From NCBI GenBank assembly GCA_016098155.1, contig JAAAJB010000051.1, positions 1 to 64,000 of the forward strand: DNA of 64,000 bases, read 5' to 3'. Position numbers and translations under genes: made by a program. Below the pieces are notes generated by a model, which searched no databases, had not been told where the DNA came from, and saw only the letters and a list, made by a program, of their open reading frames with translations. Of this stretch, positions 49,624 through 62,100 are shown piece after piece. The DNA comes from Actinomortierella ambigua. Its lineage: Eukaryota; Mortierellomycota; Mortierellomycetes; Mortierellales; Mortierellaceae. The first letter of the stretch is position 1; each line of letters opens with the position of its first letter.

Positions 49624-50598
49624 TCAATATTTCATCCGAACCAAATTTTGACACCTACGTCGACCTGGAAGCAAGCGCGTCACTGGCGAAGGTGGTGGCA
49701 GAGCAGTCGTAGATGTAGTCGCCACAGAGAACGAAGGAGCTGCCGTCGTGAACGAAGGAACTGCCGTCGTGAACGGAGGAGATGCCCCAGTCGTGAACGG
49801 AGGAACTACCCCAGTCGTAAATGGAGGAGCCGCCGTCGTCGTGAGAGATACTCCAGTCGTGAACGGAGGAACCACCCCAGTCGTGAACGGAGGAACCACT
49901 CCAGTCGTGACGGAACCTGGTGTTGTCCCCGGCAATTCTGGGCACGAGTAGATTGTGTTGGTCACTGTGGCCGACACCGTTGCGCACTGCTCCTCTGTAT
50001 GCGGGGGGTGAGGGTGGTGGTGATGACAATTCTGATGACCATGATTACAAGAACCCCCATGGTGCTTATGGTGCTTGTGATGACATTGGTGTCCCTTTTT
50101 TCCATGCTTGCAATTCTTGTTGCAGCGATGCCGATTGTTCTTTCCCCCTGCGCATGAAGGACCAAAGCTCATGGCGCTTCCCTCGGACGCGTCTTCATTC
50201 GAACTGACATGCAACACCGCCTGATCACCAAAAGCTGGGCGGCGGTGGCTAGGGGAGCGGTTCTTCTTTCCTCCTCTAGATTTTTTAGACTTTTTGGAAC
50301 GCTTGAAGATGCGATGGTGATGATGGTACTCTTTGGCGGCCTTCTTCCGTCCATGCTGCAGTGTCGTGGATCGCTTCGCCAGGCCTGGAACGACGGATGG
50401 CATGGTCTGCTGCTTCCTCAGCTGCTGGCGTCTCTCGGCAAGGCGTTTCCAAAAGGAGGCATTGGGTCCGTCGCGGCGTAGAGCGAGTTTAGGGTGAAGC
50501 AGTTGGGGCTTTGTCTTGGTGGCCGGGTTCTCCACAGAGGCTACCGATGTTAGGCCAAGGAAGACCAAGGCAATCGCGATCAAGTGCCCTATCTTCAT
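49624..50598 (-). CDS. Secreted His/Lys/Thr-rich protein, probably the 5' exon of the giant Cys-rich gene
   Basis: The start Met at 50598 opens a clear signal peptide, MKIGHLIAIALVFLGLTSVA. Then come a basic region (KAAKEYHHHHRIFKRSKKSK), a Cys/His-rich block (GSCNHGHQNCHHHHPHPPH) and Thr/Pro repeats of the form TTGVVPPFTTGVVPPFTTG. Unspliced it would end after 324 residues at 49624. More likely it splices to the Thr-rich exon downstream, which has no Met of its own and begins behind a strong pyrimidine tract. A phase-correct join is donor 49665 (CCAG/GTCGAC) to acceptor 49455 (GATAG); another is 49684 to 49435. Neither donor is canonical, so the junction is unresolved. Joined, the product would be about 2,800 residues. 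Confidence 0.6.
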   Translation of the reverse strand: MKIGHLIAIALVFLGLTSVASVENPATKTKPQLLHPKLALRRDGPNASFWKRLAERRQQLRKQQTMPSVVPGLAKRSTTLQHGRKKAAKEYHHHHRIFKRSKKSKKSRGGKKNRSPSHRRPAFGDQAVLHVSSNEDASEGSAMSFGPSCAGGKNNRHRCNKNCKHGKKGHQCHHKHHKHHGGSCNHGHQNCHHHHPHPPHTEEQCATVSATVTNTIYSCPELPGTTPGSVTTGVVPPFTTGVVPPFTTGVSLTTTAAPPFTTGVVPPFTTGASPPFTTAVPSFTTAAPSFSVATTSTTALPPPSPVTRLLPGRRRCQNLVRMKY

Positions 50599-50698
50599 GA
50601 TTCGCAGACGCGTGCTCTTGACAGATCCTCAAGGTGGATGGAAGGGTGAAGAGCTAGAGCAATGGTCAGCGAGATGTGAAGGAATGGAGTGTAAAAGA

Positions 50699-50708
50699 TG
50701 AAGAAGAA

Positions 50709-50749
<41 letters not shown>

Positions 50750-50775
50750 GGAAGAGGAAGAGGAAGAGGAGGAAA
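50699..50775. repeat. GAA/GAG purine microsatellite
   Basis: A run of gaa and gag triplets spans about 75 bases, about 100-175 bases upstream of the start codon at 50598 on the opposite strand. On that strand it is a CTT/CTC tract, consistent with a pyrimidine-rich core promoter or 5' leader. The open frame of glutamates on the + strand is an artefact. Confidence 0.9.
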
Positions 50776-51518
50776 AGGATGTTTCGCTGATACTACCTTT
50801 TCCTCTCCTTCTCTCTCTCGCTGGGGATGAGAAGGATAGGGGATATGGTGGACGAGGAGGAGAATTAGGAGGAGGACCAAGGCCTCATTGACTGTTCTCC
50901 CCTGTTCAAGGGTTTGATGGTGAACGTAGACGAAGAAAGGGGCTCGAGTAAAGGGCAAGAATTCAAAGAAAAAAAAAGGACCATTTGTCTCTCCCCTTTC
51001 CATCTTCTCTTCTCTCAAGAGAAGGAGCTCGCCCATGAAGAAGGGAGAGCAAACACCAACATCAACCTACCTACCCACTGGAAAACGATTGCTCTGGTCC
51101 CTTCTGTCGATTGTTTTTGTTTTTGGAGTCGATCTACCCCGAACCACTTTGAATTTCCCGCCCCTATTTCGAACGAAGCATCGGCAAGTCAACAACCTCC
51201 TCTCTCATCCCGATCTTGACTCGACCCCTTTCTTTTCTTCTGGCCCAACTACCGGCCTATGGTGATAGATATCCTCACTCACTCATCACTCGTTCAATTA
51301 TCTCTCGTGCAATGATCAAGTAAGAGGCAGCAAAATCAAGAGTGGACAGCAGCCGAACCCCACGCTCATTGCGAAGAGTTTACATCCTCAAATATGAACA
51401 ATGATATACACATGAATAAGAAAAAAGAGAAAAACTCGCTCTTGTAAATGAGGTTCTTTCACCCTTTTTTGATTTTGGTGACAATTATACTTTTTTTTTT
51501 TAGAAACCAGATGGAGTA

Positions 51519-51885
51519 TTAGTCCTCTTCCTCCTTGCCATTCTGCTGGGTCAACGGGTTGAGTCCAGTCTGCCGCATCGACTCAAACTGTGCCTGACTG
51601 TATGCCATTGCGGACGGTGTAGCCATCGAGGACGACATGGGCAGCGTCGGGGTCGAACCCGCTCCCGATCCAATAGGATAGTGTTGATTGCCATAAACGT
51701 CATACGACGGTTGCTGCTGCTGGGTCGGGGTGAGCGTTTGAAAATGCGACGGATGATGAACACCATTGAACTGCTGTGCCGAAACATCGCTCTGGTCTGT
51801 GCCACCACCCGTTGCTGCGTCGTTCGGCATGGAGGGTGGGATCTGCTGTTGTGGCTGTGGTTGTGGCTGTTGTGGCTGCTGCTGC

Positions 51886-51923
<38 letters not shown>

Positions 51924-53174
51924 TTGTTGGGCCGCCTGGCGTTGCAGGGCCAATTGCTGCTGCAGGAATGCTTGTTGCTGCTCTGGAGTGGCATTACTTG
52001 TCTGCAAATGCAAATCACCGCCTACAGGTCCTACTCCTCCCATCGCCTCGAATTGCTGCTGAAGCCGATCAAGGTTTGCAATCTCCTGAGAAGTCAAAAA
52101 GCGGCCACCAGGCCCACGGGGGCGTCGCATAGCGTGCTTGTGTCTCGACTCGTGAAGATATGGCTAAGAGGTAGCAAAAGAGGGAGACAAGCGAGAATAG
52201 GGTCAATCTTTGGGACGGAACTTTTTTGTGTTTTTGTTTTAACAAAAAAAAAAAAAAAAAGGTCTTTGGATGCTTACTTTTCTAATCTTGGCCATGCGAT
52301 TCATTTCCTCGAGCTTGGCTCTCGCGGCTCGTCTTTTCAGGATACGATGGTACTACAGCGTGCAACAAGAAAAAAAAATTAAAGTCGGAAAAATCAACGT
52401 GATAGATGCCTGGAACCAAACCTCAAAGAGACCCTCCCCTCGTACCTGCTTGGCGTTTACATAAAGCGGCTCCTCCTCCTGTGGCGGCGGTGGAGGTTGG
52501 ACAGCGCCTGCTGCAATGTGAGGAATATCGTGCTGGGCATCTGACGGGGGTGGGCTGGTCGATGATCCTGAGGACGACGGCACACCCGCATGGGGCATCA
52601 TTCCAGGCTATGATAGACAAAAGAGACAAAGAGGAGAGAGATGTATGAAGGTGAGCTGAAGTGTTGACCTACAACCTTTTTTGCCCTGCGTATTACCTGC
52701 ATGCATACTTACAATAAAAGGCGAAGGCTGGAAGCCAAGGTGCCGCGACTGGTGATCATGCTGAGATGAGCATGCATCCATGGCATAGAGAAGAGATAAG
52801 CCAAGAGAGAGAGAGAGAGAGTTAGAGAAAGATCCCCTCACCCCACCCCCATGGCAGCAGGGGGATTTCAAAGTCCGTGTCACGAGTGCCCAAAAGATGT
52901 CAATGTTTTTTGTCCAACTGCACACAAAGAGGGGAAAACAACAACAACAAAATGAGCAAGCACCCCCATCCCCTTCCCTTCCCCCTCCTCCCTCCCCACA
53001 ATGAGAGCAGAACAGCAGAGGCAAACTTACACTCTCGGAAAGATGAGATGGGTACTCGGCATACTCGTAGCCATGCTGGGGCGCATGCTGTCCTTGCTGG
53101 TGCAGCTCATGGCCATAGCCCTGAGGGTGATGTTGGGCAGCCTGCTGTTGCGACGGGTGACTTGGGTCGTCCAT
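51519..53174 (-). CDS. HAP2: CCAAT-binding factor subunit HAP2 / NF-YA
   Basis: Five exons (53031-53174, 52713-52760, 52446-52607, 52278-52352, 51519-52163), all phase 0, give 357 residues. The conserved NF-YA core is split over three exons: EEPLYVNAKQ, then YHRILKRRAARAKLEEMNRM with AKIRK, then PYLHESRHKHAMRRPRGPGG with RFLTSQEI. The first part contacts the HAP3/HAP5 (NF-YB/NF-YC) dimer and the second binds CCAAT DNA. The N-terminus is His/Gln-rich. After the core there is a long Gln-rich activation-type region with a Gln run at about 51870-51930. The trimeric factor regulates respiratory, nitrogen and iron genes in fungi. HAP3 and HAP5 are not in the window. Confidence 0.93.
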
Positions 53175-56100
53175 GTTGGTGAGTCAAGGTAAGGTAAGGT
53201 AAGGTAAGGTAAGGTAGGTAGGTCGATAGAAAGGGTGGGTCGGTCGGTAGGTAAATAGATAGGAATATAAAGTATAGAGAGGAGTAGGAAAGGAAAGAGA
53301 CAAGGGGGATCCAAGGAATGGGGATCGAGCGTTGGTTGGGACGACGAAGAAGGAAGGTTACGAACTGGAAAGGGCAGATCGACAGCGAACGTTGCAATGT
53401 GGTTGGCTCCCCCCCTTTTTTTTGTTGTTCAGCTCAATTTTCGAGAGTCGTGGCCAGTGAGGTTACGCGGATGGTATTAATGGTGGCGCAAAAGAAGGAA
53501 AAAAAAGGATGTACGCTTGGAAGGGAGGACGAGAAAAAAAAAAGAGAAAGCGAAAGAGAGTGGCAAAGCAGATCAATGATGACTACCAGTATCGGTGGCA
53601 AGGAAAAGTAGACGCAACACTGATGGGCTACAACCAACCGTTAGAGAAGTGTGATGAGGGGTGCCCAAAGATCAAAGGCGAAGGAGGATAAGAAAAAAAA
53701 AAACAGGCGGCTGTCGGAGGGGAATATATAATATATATATGCTGAAATGCTCGCTAGTGGTGCCGAGAGAGCGCTATTTTCCCACAGCCAAAAGAGAATG
53801 GAGGTGGTAACAGCGGTGGCAGGTGATGATGTCTCGGCCAGGACACGCAAGGGAAGGCAGGCGCAATGCGGAAAAAAAAGGATGAGACAGCTGGGGAGAG
53901 TGGAGATGGCGAGGTGGCAAGGAGGAAGAGAGAAGAAGAAGAGTGCGAAAAAGAAATGACGGAGAGGAGGGAGGCAGTGTCAGCGAAATGAGAGAGATTG
54001 TGCAATTGCACAAAAAAAAAGAGGTGTGAGACAACCAAAAAAAAAAAAAAAAAAAGTTTGTTTACCCTCCAGGATTGATAATGAATATTATCCTCCGTCA
54101 GCAAACGCAGCTTTCATGGTTAGGGTGCACACACACACAAATACACACAGAACACACACACACACACACTCACTCACTCACTCATAGCACGCACGCACAC
54201 ATTCTCGCTCAAGAGACGTTCAATCCACTCGCAGGCCCTGTGGTGAACCTGTACCATACACTCCCCTCCTCTTCGTATTCTTCCTCCCCTCTCACGCAGG
54301 TCGGTCGCGAATGTAAAGAGCACTGCCCCCCCTCGCCCCCCCCTCGCTTAACCGAGGTATGAGGGAAGGGGAGCACACCCAAACAAGAAAGATTGTCGAG
54401 ATTATATAGCATGGACGCTGCTGCCCTGCAGACGCGTTCGTTGAACACTAATTTGATCAGAGTGATATTCCCCTTTTCTCCCATATGCCCAATCAATGAC
54501 CCGCTCTCAATGCGGACGGCATGATGGCCCCATCACGTGGCGCAAGTCGACAATCACTGCTTTCCCGCGCACCGGCAGAACGAACGAGAGCTTCTTTGAT
54601 TGGTGTCTGTGTTGGGGTGTGCAGGGTGTTTTACTACGCAGTCGAAGGAGGGGCAGTTGAGCGAAGCACAGGAATGGCAGGGATGGGATACGATATGCAA
54701 ACCCCACATTTTGACTGGAACCTGGCGAACCCCTGTGCCTCAAACGGAAGAAAAATTTTAGAAACGCGACCAGTCCAACCCGCCACTGGCTCCCTCCCCC
54801 CCCCCGCTTGAAGAATGTTCTGCTTGGCTGACTGTGGTGCACCGAACAGCCACCATGCCAATGCATCAATATCCATCCCTCTTCTACTTTCTTTTTTTCT
54901 TCTTCTTTTCTTTCCTTTTTGTCTTTCCTCATCCTTTCATCGCATTGCAAGTTACCTCAAAGCCCGTCTGTCCAACATGAACAACAACAACCAGCGCAGC
55001 ACCAACAACATGAACGCCAACACCAACACCAACCAGAATAGCAACCTGGCCTCCGACAGCCAGAACGCCGCTGGCTCCTTCACGGAAACCCTCAAGGCTT
55101 ACGCTGACAAGGCCAAGGCTATGGGCCAGCAGTACTTGGAGCAGGCAAAGGAGCAGATCTCTCACTTGCAGCACGAGACCAAGCCCCAGACTGACCAAGC
55201 CTCGACCCTGGCCTCGAACCAGAACAACGCGGCGACCGCCACCAACACTCAGCAACCCTCGTCCAACTTTATGGACGATATCAACAGCCTTGGCCAGCAG
55301 AGCAACCAGCCAGCCGGAAATGCCGGTAACCTGGCTGGTACCGGTATGCAAAATGCCACCCGCTCTTCCAAGAAGGCCGCTTCCCAAACCCAGCTTTAAA
55401 AAAAAAAGAGTTTTGATTATTTCATTGTTTGGTGCTTTCTCGGTCGCGTCCGTCATCAGGATGCCATGCACATGTAAATATTTGTCCATAGGCGTAGGTC
55501 TCGTAGTCCAATGAAGAGTTGTCTAGACTTTATTTTGTTGTTGTTATCTCTCCATATTCGCCTAAGCGTTTACCAGCGCTTCCAGCGTTTTGTTCAAATT
55601 TCCACCGTGCTCCTTCAGATGTTTCTCTGCTGTTGGCTTGTTCAAATCCATCTCAGTCATCTACGCGAAACATTAGAGAAAAAAAAAATTATGCAAAAGT
55701 CAGACCCACCAGCATTTGACCCATTAAAAAAAAATACAAAATAAGAGCAGCCTGTGCTTACCAGAGTTTCGACATCCTCCTTTGCGAGTGTGACTTTTGT
55801 GACGTCCTGCTGTTTTGCCTTCTCTGCCTTTTGTTTCTTGTTGACCTCGGTAATAAATGCCATAGCCTGTCGAAAAGAGGTGGGAGTGCACGATCGAGTT
55901 GTGTAGAGATCGAATCATGACTTGTTAGCAAGAGTGAACGTACGCACGCATATGTAACCCGTGAGAAAGTAGAGCCTTTTTTGTGCACCAGTGTGATAGT
56001 GTGCCTGTCCACGGGTACCTTTTCCAGCTTGGCAGCGTCAACTCCTTCCCGCTCAATCTCTTGTTGGTATGCCGTCATACTCCTCATGGCAGCCTTAGCT

Positions 56101-59100
56101 TCGCCTGCCTGACCCTTCTCCTGCTTCTCCTCTTCCTCGACCTCATCCTTATCCTTATCGTCCGAGGCGTTGGCATCGGGGGCAGGCGAATCAGTAGCAG
56201 ATGGGGAGGTAGCGCCATCGTTCTTTTCCGTCTTGGAGTCGGTGCCATTCGCCTTGGCGGCAGCGTTGGCGGCTGGGGCTTTCTTGGTTGTGCTTGCCAT
56301 TGTCTCGAATGGAGTGTGTGCTGTGCCTGTGATCTGTTTTTGTCACCGACGACAATGAGCACTTTCGTTTGTCACGTCTGGGCCATGCTGTATGTACCAT
56401 CTCAATTGGTTTAAGTCACAACAATCTACGCTGGGGGGAATTGCTGCTTCATGCCTGTATCTACGTACAGAGAGAGAGGCCGATCTCGGCCCTCCCTCCC
56501 TCAATCTCACTCTCCCTCCCTCTCACTCTCCCTCTCCCTCTCTCTCCCCGGCGTAGGTGTATCAGTGACACACCTGTACGAGACTGAGTTGTGCCTTCTC
56601 TCGGGATAATACAAATTCGAGTTTGTCATGTCAAAGGAGAGGGGAGGGGTGTCTATTACTGCTGCGCGGTACCATAAACTGACTACAAGGGGCCCTTCAT
56701 CAGGGCCCTTGCGTCGCGCGCAATAGAGCCTTCCCAAAAAAAGATTTGCTCGCCTTCACCTTAAATGAAACTGCAAAGTGAAGTCATCTCATAGGAATCA
56801 TGGTCGTCACAAATGCGAACCGGGGGCATGTTGCTGTTGCCGCTCCTCTGCACGCAACTCTAGAGTCCCATGTTCCCTGCGCAGGAATTGACCAATCCTA
56901 CCATCGAATCTTTTTTTTTGCCTCCCTGCTGTGTGACCCACAACAATTGAAAAGCTCCGGTTCGATTGAACTCCACCCAAAAGGAAACTTAAAGGTCTAA
57001 GAAGAAATGTACTCGGTCGCCCTCGTCCCCCTTTCCTTTGTCCCCCTCCCATCTTCCCCTCCCCCCTTTTTATTTCCTCGACAACAGTTTGCTTCCTTTG
57101 CATTCTCTTCTCTTTTTTCTTTCTCATTGCTCATTCCTCATTGCAAAGCGCATCGCTTTCCTCTCCCTCTCCCACACGTATACCTTCTCTCCACCGTGAG
57201 CTGAAATCTCCTTCAACCATAATTTGTAGCCCAACATCATCCATCAAAATCCAACATGCCTCAGCTACAATCACTCCCCAACGGCAACAGAGCCACATCA
57301 CTACTGCCCCTCTCTCATAATAACAACAAAGTCTGCTCGCAAAACTTCCGTCGATCCTCATGGTCCACAAAAGCAATCGCCTTCTCCAAGCGCAGGCGCA
57401 CAAAAACGAAGACTCCCCAGTCGACCATGGCCTCCCATCACCTTCACCTCCCTCGGCATCCACTGCAACAACCCACCTCTGACCGCCAGAAGAATCCTCT
57501 AGAACTGCCCGAGATTGTAGCCTTGATTCTCTGCTACCTTCACCCGACCACCCTGTTGCATGCGCGTCTGGTTTCTCATACATGGAATCGGATTGCACAA
57601 GAACTGCTGTTCCATAGACGAACATATTACAGCTCGGCAACGACGCTCGCAAGCACTGTCACCGAGTCTTCTTCTCTAAGAATGCGTCGCTCTCAGTTTC
57701 TTGGAGCAAGGAACACGGCGCAGATCCACTTTGCAGACGGCGACTCGGGGTACTCCCACAAAGATCCACGCTTTGCTGAGGAAATTGCCATGAAGCGGGA
57801 CATCCAGCGCCAGCACTTTGAAGAGATCTGTCAACGAGCAGGCTCGATGCGTGCCAAGCTGACTGGGCTCGAGCTGCATGGTTGCTTTGATCCCATGGAC
57901 CTCCTGCTACTGCCGCGCAAGGGCCCTTCAGTAGGCCTTGGAATCACCAACTGCGCAGAAGAAGCTTCTTCGGCGGCCCTGACCACTTTGGGTGGTGGCA
58001 CAAGGGCGAGTCTAATCGGTGTGACTGTCCTAGATCTGACGATCCAGACACCAAGTTTCGCCCTGTCGGAGCTAGATCTTGTCGCACTCGTCGCGGACCT
58101 TCCCTGTCTCCGACATCTCACTATCTCGCTGACTTCATATCTCAAGGTGCCAGCTGGCGCGCTGCGCAATTCATCTGCCCTGCCACGACTATCCATGCGG
58201 GCCGCCCATGCTCGTAACAGCATGGTCACCAGCTCCTCCATGGTTCGATCTCCTCCATTTACAGCCGACTCCTCCATGCCCAGCAATGTTTACTCCTCCT
58301 CAACCTTGTCTTCGCACTCCGCCTCTTCCATCTCCTCCACCCCTTTCTCCTCCATCTCCTCAACCTTTTCCGACATGCCTCCTCTGATGACATCAACTCC
58401 GTGCCACCCTTCGCTCCAGACCTTCAAGACGCGAGGCATCCAGCTGTCGTTCCAAGATTTGCTGTTCTGGCTGACGATGCTCCCAAATTTGCGCAGCCTC
58501 GAGATGGCCGAGTGCCTCACCCCTCCCTGGACAATGATCGAGCTCGTTCAACAGATCCAGCAACACTGTCCTCGGCTCCACCGATTCCACTTGCAGCCCT
58601 CGCATGGCCATTTCTCCTTGCAGGATCAGCTCGAGCTCGTGAAGGGGTTGCCGAACCTTACCGAGCTGGCGCTGGACATGCCCCCACCAGAGCGAATGCC
58701 TCGCTCGGCGCACCCTCTGACGGCTTTGAACGCGGATCGACTGACCACACTCCACCTTTGCGCGTTTGAGTATGACGAGAGGTCGATGTGGCACTTGCAT
58801 CAGTTCCTTTGTCGATCCACACACTTGCGTGAGTTACACGCCAAACATCTGACCTTCCCCATCGAGTTGCTCATCGACCCTTCAGCCGCTAAGGCCTTGG
58901 GGGACAAGCTGTAAGTCAGTGCGTACATGCATTCGGTACTAGTTTAATTCGGAGCACGATTTTTTTTGGGGGGGAGGGTAGGGGGTTAGGGATAAGTGGG
59001 GTGAAGGAAGAAGAGAGGGAGGCGGGCGGGCAAAAAAGCCCCGCACACATGCATGCACAAGGTTGTACATTGAGATTTATTGACATTCAGACTAACCAAA

Positions 59101-62100
59101 TCTTCTTTTTTGTTTCTCCTTCTTGCTTTTCTCTCTCTCTCTCCCCCCCCCCTTTTTTTTAAACTCTTATTCCTTCTCCCTCCATTTAGGCACACTAGTA
59201 ACAGTGCTTCGCCACTTGCGCGTAAGCAATGGGCATGCCAAGATCTTGTACGACTTGAGATGGGGTTTGCAAGGCCCAAGACCACGAGCGAAATCGTCGC
59301 CGTCCGCAGCGAGGCACAACAAATCAACAATGTATTGGAATACCTTGTCCAACATCTACCCAACTTGACCCACCTCGACGCGAGCTTCCACGCTCTGTCG
59401 CTCGACAAGGAGTACGGGGTCGACAGGCTGAAGCAGCTGTCCAAGCTAGAGTCCGTGCATCTGATCTCGCGTACCGATATACCCCTGCACAAACATCAGC
59501 TCGACTGGCTGCTCTCCACGCGTCCTGCCCCTGCATCATCATCGCCCAAGGAGAAGAAGAAGCTGCAGAAGCAAATGAAGAAGACGAGCAAGACACGCTC
59601 GTTCCTAAAGTCGATGGTCGTTGGCAGCAGCAGTAGCCAGTTGCGAGGCCGTGTGCGCTCTCCTCCACCTCCACCAGCCGCCACCACCACCACCAGCTCT
59701 TGCTCTCCAGTGATGAGCGATGTGGCCTCTGTCGCCTCTTGCTCTATTTCGCTGTCATCATCTTCTTCTGCTTCACCATCGCCCTCCTGCTCTTCTTCCT
59801 CGTGCTCATCTCCCATCCCACCGACGGTGGCGTGCTTTTCAGAGTCATCTCCCTCCATGTCTCCATGGGCATCTCCTATCCAGCCCGAGATCATCACGAT
59901 GCCCAGGTCCCGATCCCCTTCACCCTCCTCCAACCAGCGCCTCTCCATGACAATGTCTCCTTTCTTGCTGCCTGTCGCCGTCACAGGGCTGACTAGAGTC
60001 AACACGCTTCTATCGGAGGAGGACACGGACCTTGAAGACTTTGAGACACATTCCGAACAGCAGCAGCGCATGACGATGTCGACCGCTGCTGCTTGTGGCG
60101 AAGGCGAAGGCATCCATGAGGCTGGCTGGCTGAAACATGTCTCGTCCAGGGTCAAGAAATTGTTGCACCTTTCGCACCACCGCCACCACCAAAAATCTTT
60201 GGATGGCCGGTCGGACGATGCGTTTTTGGATAGTAGTCGATCGAACGATGAGGCCATAGGTCGCGGGGATAATGAGGAGGAGACGGAGATGGAGATGGAC
60301 GATGGCATCAGCAGCAGCAGCAGCAAAACCTGTGGCACTCTGAACACGACACTGCGTCTTGAGCGGTCGATGAACGACTGGGTGCTCCCTCGTCTGAACC
60401 AGTTTCGTGTCACGGTCTACCAGCCGTCCCCGACGCCACCTCCTCCGTTCCTGGCGGAGGTTCAGGAGCGCTCTCGGAAGAAACGGTCGGTGCTTCAGGT
60501 CCAGATCCAAACCCATTCGCTCCATGTACAGCGTCGGATCCGGTCCGAGGAACTGGCTTGTCTTCGATTGTAGACTCGAAATATAAAATAAAATATCATG
60601 AAAAAAAATTGATACCTCGACATTTTTTTTTGACAACCGCCCCCCACCCTCTGATGTAACTGTAACGATTAAACCTTCGCGATGTAGTCTTCCATGTACC
60701 AGATACGTACGTAGTGGGCTAAGGCGATCATGTCACACCTCCTCACTCAACCCAGCTGGACAAAATAATATGTACCTCGGCTAGCTGTCATCTCTGTACG
60801 TAGTCAACAATACACAAACTAAACATACACAACGAGATTTTACCTTGAGGTATTTTTTTATCATAGTGGAGTCCACCCACTGGACTTGAGGAGGTTGGAC
60901 TGTCACCACATTGATATTTGTTAGTGGCGTCCGCGCCAATACCTCAAAGTACGTATGGCGCATCTTCGCAAAAAGGACTGGTGATCCATACGGTGACATT
61001 CTTCGCCGTATGGTGCACCTGTCCTATTTGTGAAGATACACCAAACGACGCGGCGTTTCGGCCAATAAAGCAAACGGGTAGGGCGACGAAGTGTTTCATG
61101 AGACAGGTGCCTTATTTTAATGATGCCCGAAATAGAAAAAACTTTTGCGCCTCCTAGTGTTGCAGATGTAACGCGTTTCGTTGTTTCTGGTGGTCATCAA
61201 TGAGCGAGTGAATGTAAAAAGTACAGAAATGAGAGATGATAGAGAAAGAAAGAATAGAAGAAAAAAAAAGAGTCCCGAGGAGAAGAATGCAAGTGTAGAG
61301 AGAGGTGATATCTATGAAGCCAAAAATAAAATAGGAAAGAACCAGCTACCAAAGCACGGAGAGGGTACTAATACGATGGAGAGAGGAGAGAGGAGGAAAA
61401 AGGAAAAAGAAAGAAAATAAAACAGACAAGCTGTTTTCCTTTTCCTTTACCGACGATCGGTGCTGCCGCTCTTGCGCTTGCCGGAGAACAAGTGCTTTGG
61501 CATCTTTGTCTGGATAGCACGATCGGACTCGCCTCGCTTGGCATGCAAGTTGGCATTGCGCATCGACAATTGCCGGACCTTCTCCGACTCGAGCTTCTGC
61601 TTGACGTTGCGCACACCGAGCGTTGTCCGGTCGCGGACGACACTGCCCTCGCCACCCGAGGGGCGAGCCGCCATCGACGCCGACCGGGCCACGCTCTCGC
61701 CGCGCGAGGCCGATCGGGCACGCTTGGGCGCCCGGCTGCGGGCGCGGTTCTCGACCTCGGTACCGTCCAGGCCCAGGCTCTCGAAATGGTCGGCGACCTC
61801 CGAGACCTTGCGCTTGATGGCCGTCTTGGGCAACGTTGGTCGGTTCTTGACCGTCTTGAGACGGGCCTCGATCTGCGTGATGCTGTTCCGCTCCCGGATC
61901 GCATTCGCCGTCGATTGCAATGCCTCGTCCTCCGAGTTGAGCTCCTCGTCGTCCGACTTGTAATAGCCCTCGGCCTCCAGACGCTCCTCCTCCCGCTCCA
62001 GCTCGTCCAGCTGCTCCTGAATGTCAGAGTCGATAAAGTCGGCGACGTTGTGGCCCTCCCAGATCTCGGGGATGATGTCGTGCTTCCACTCCTCGCTCTC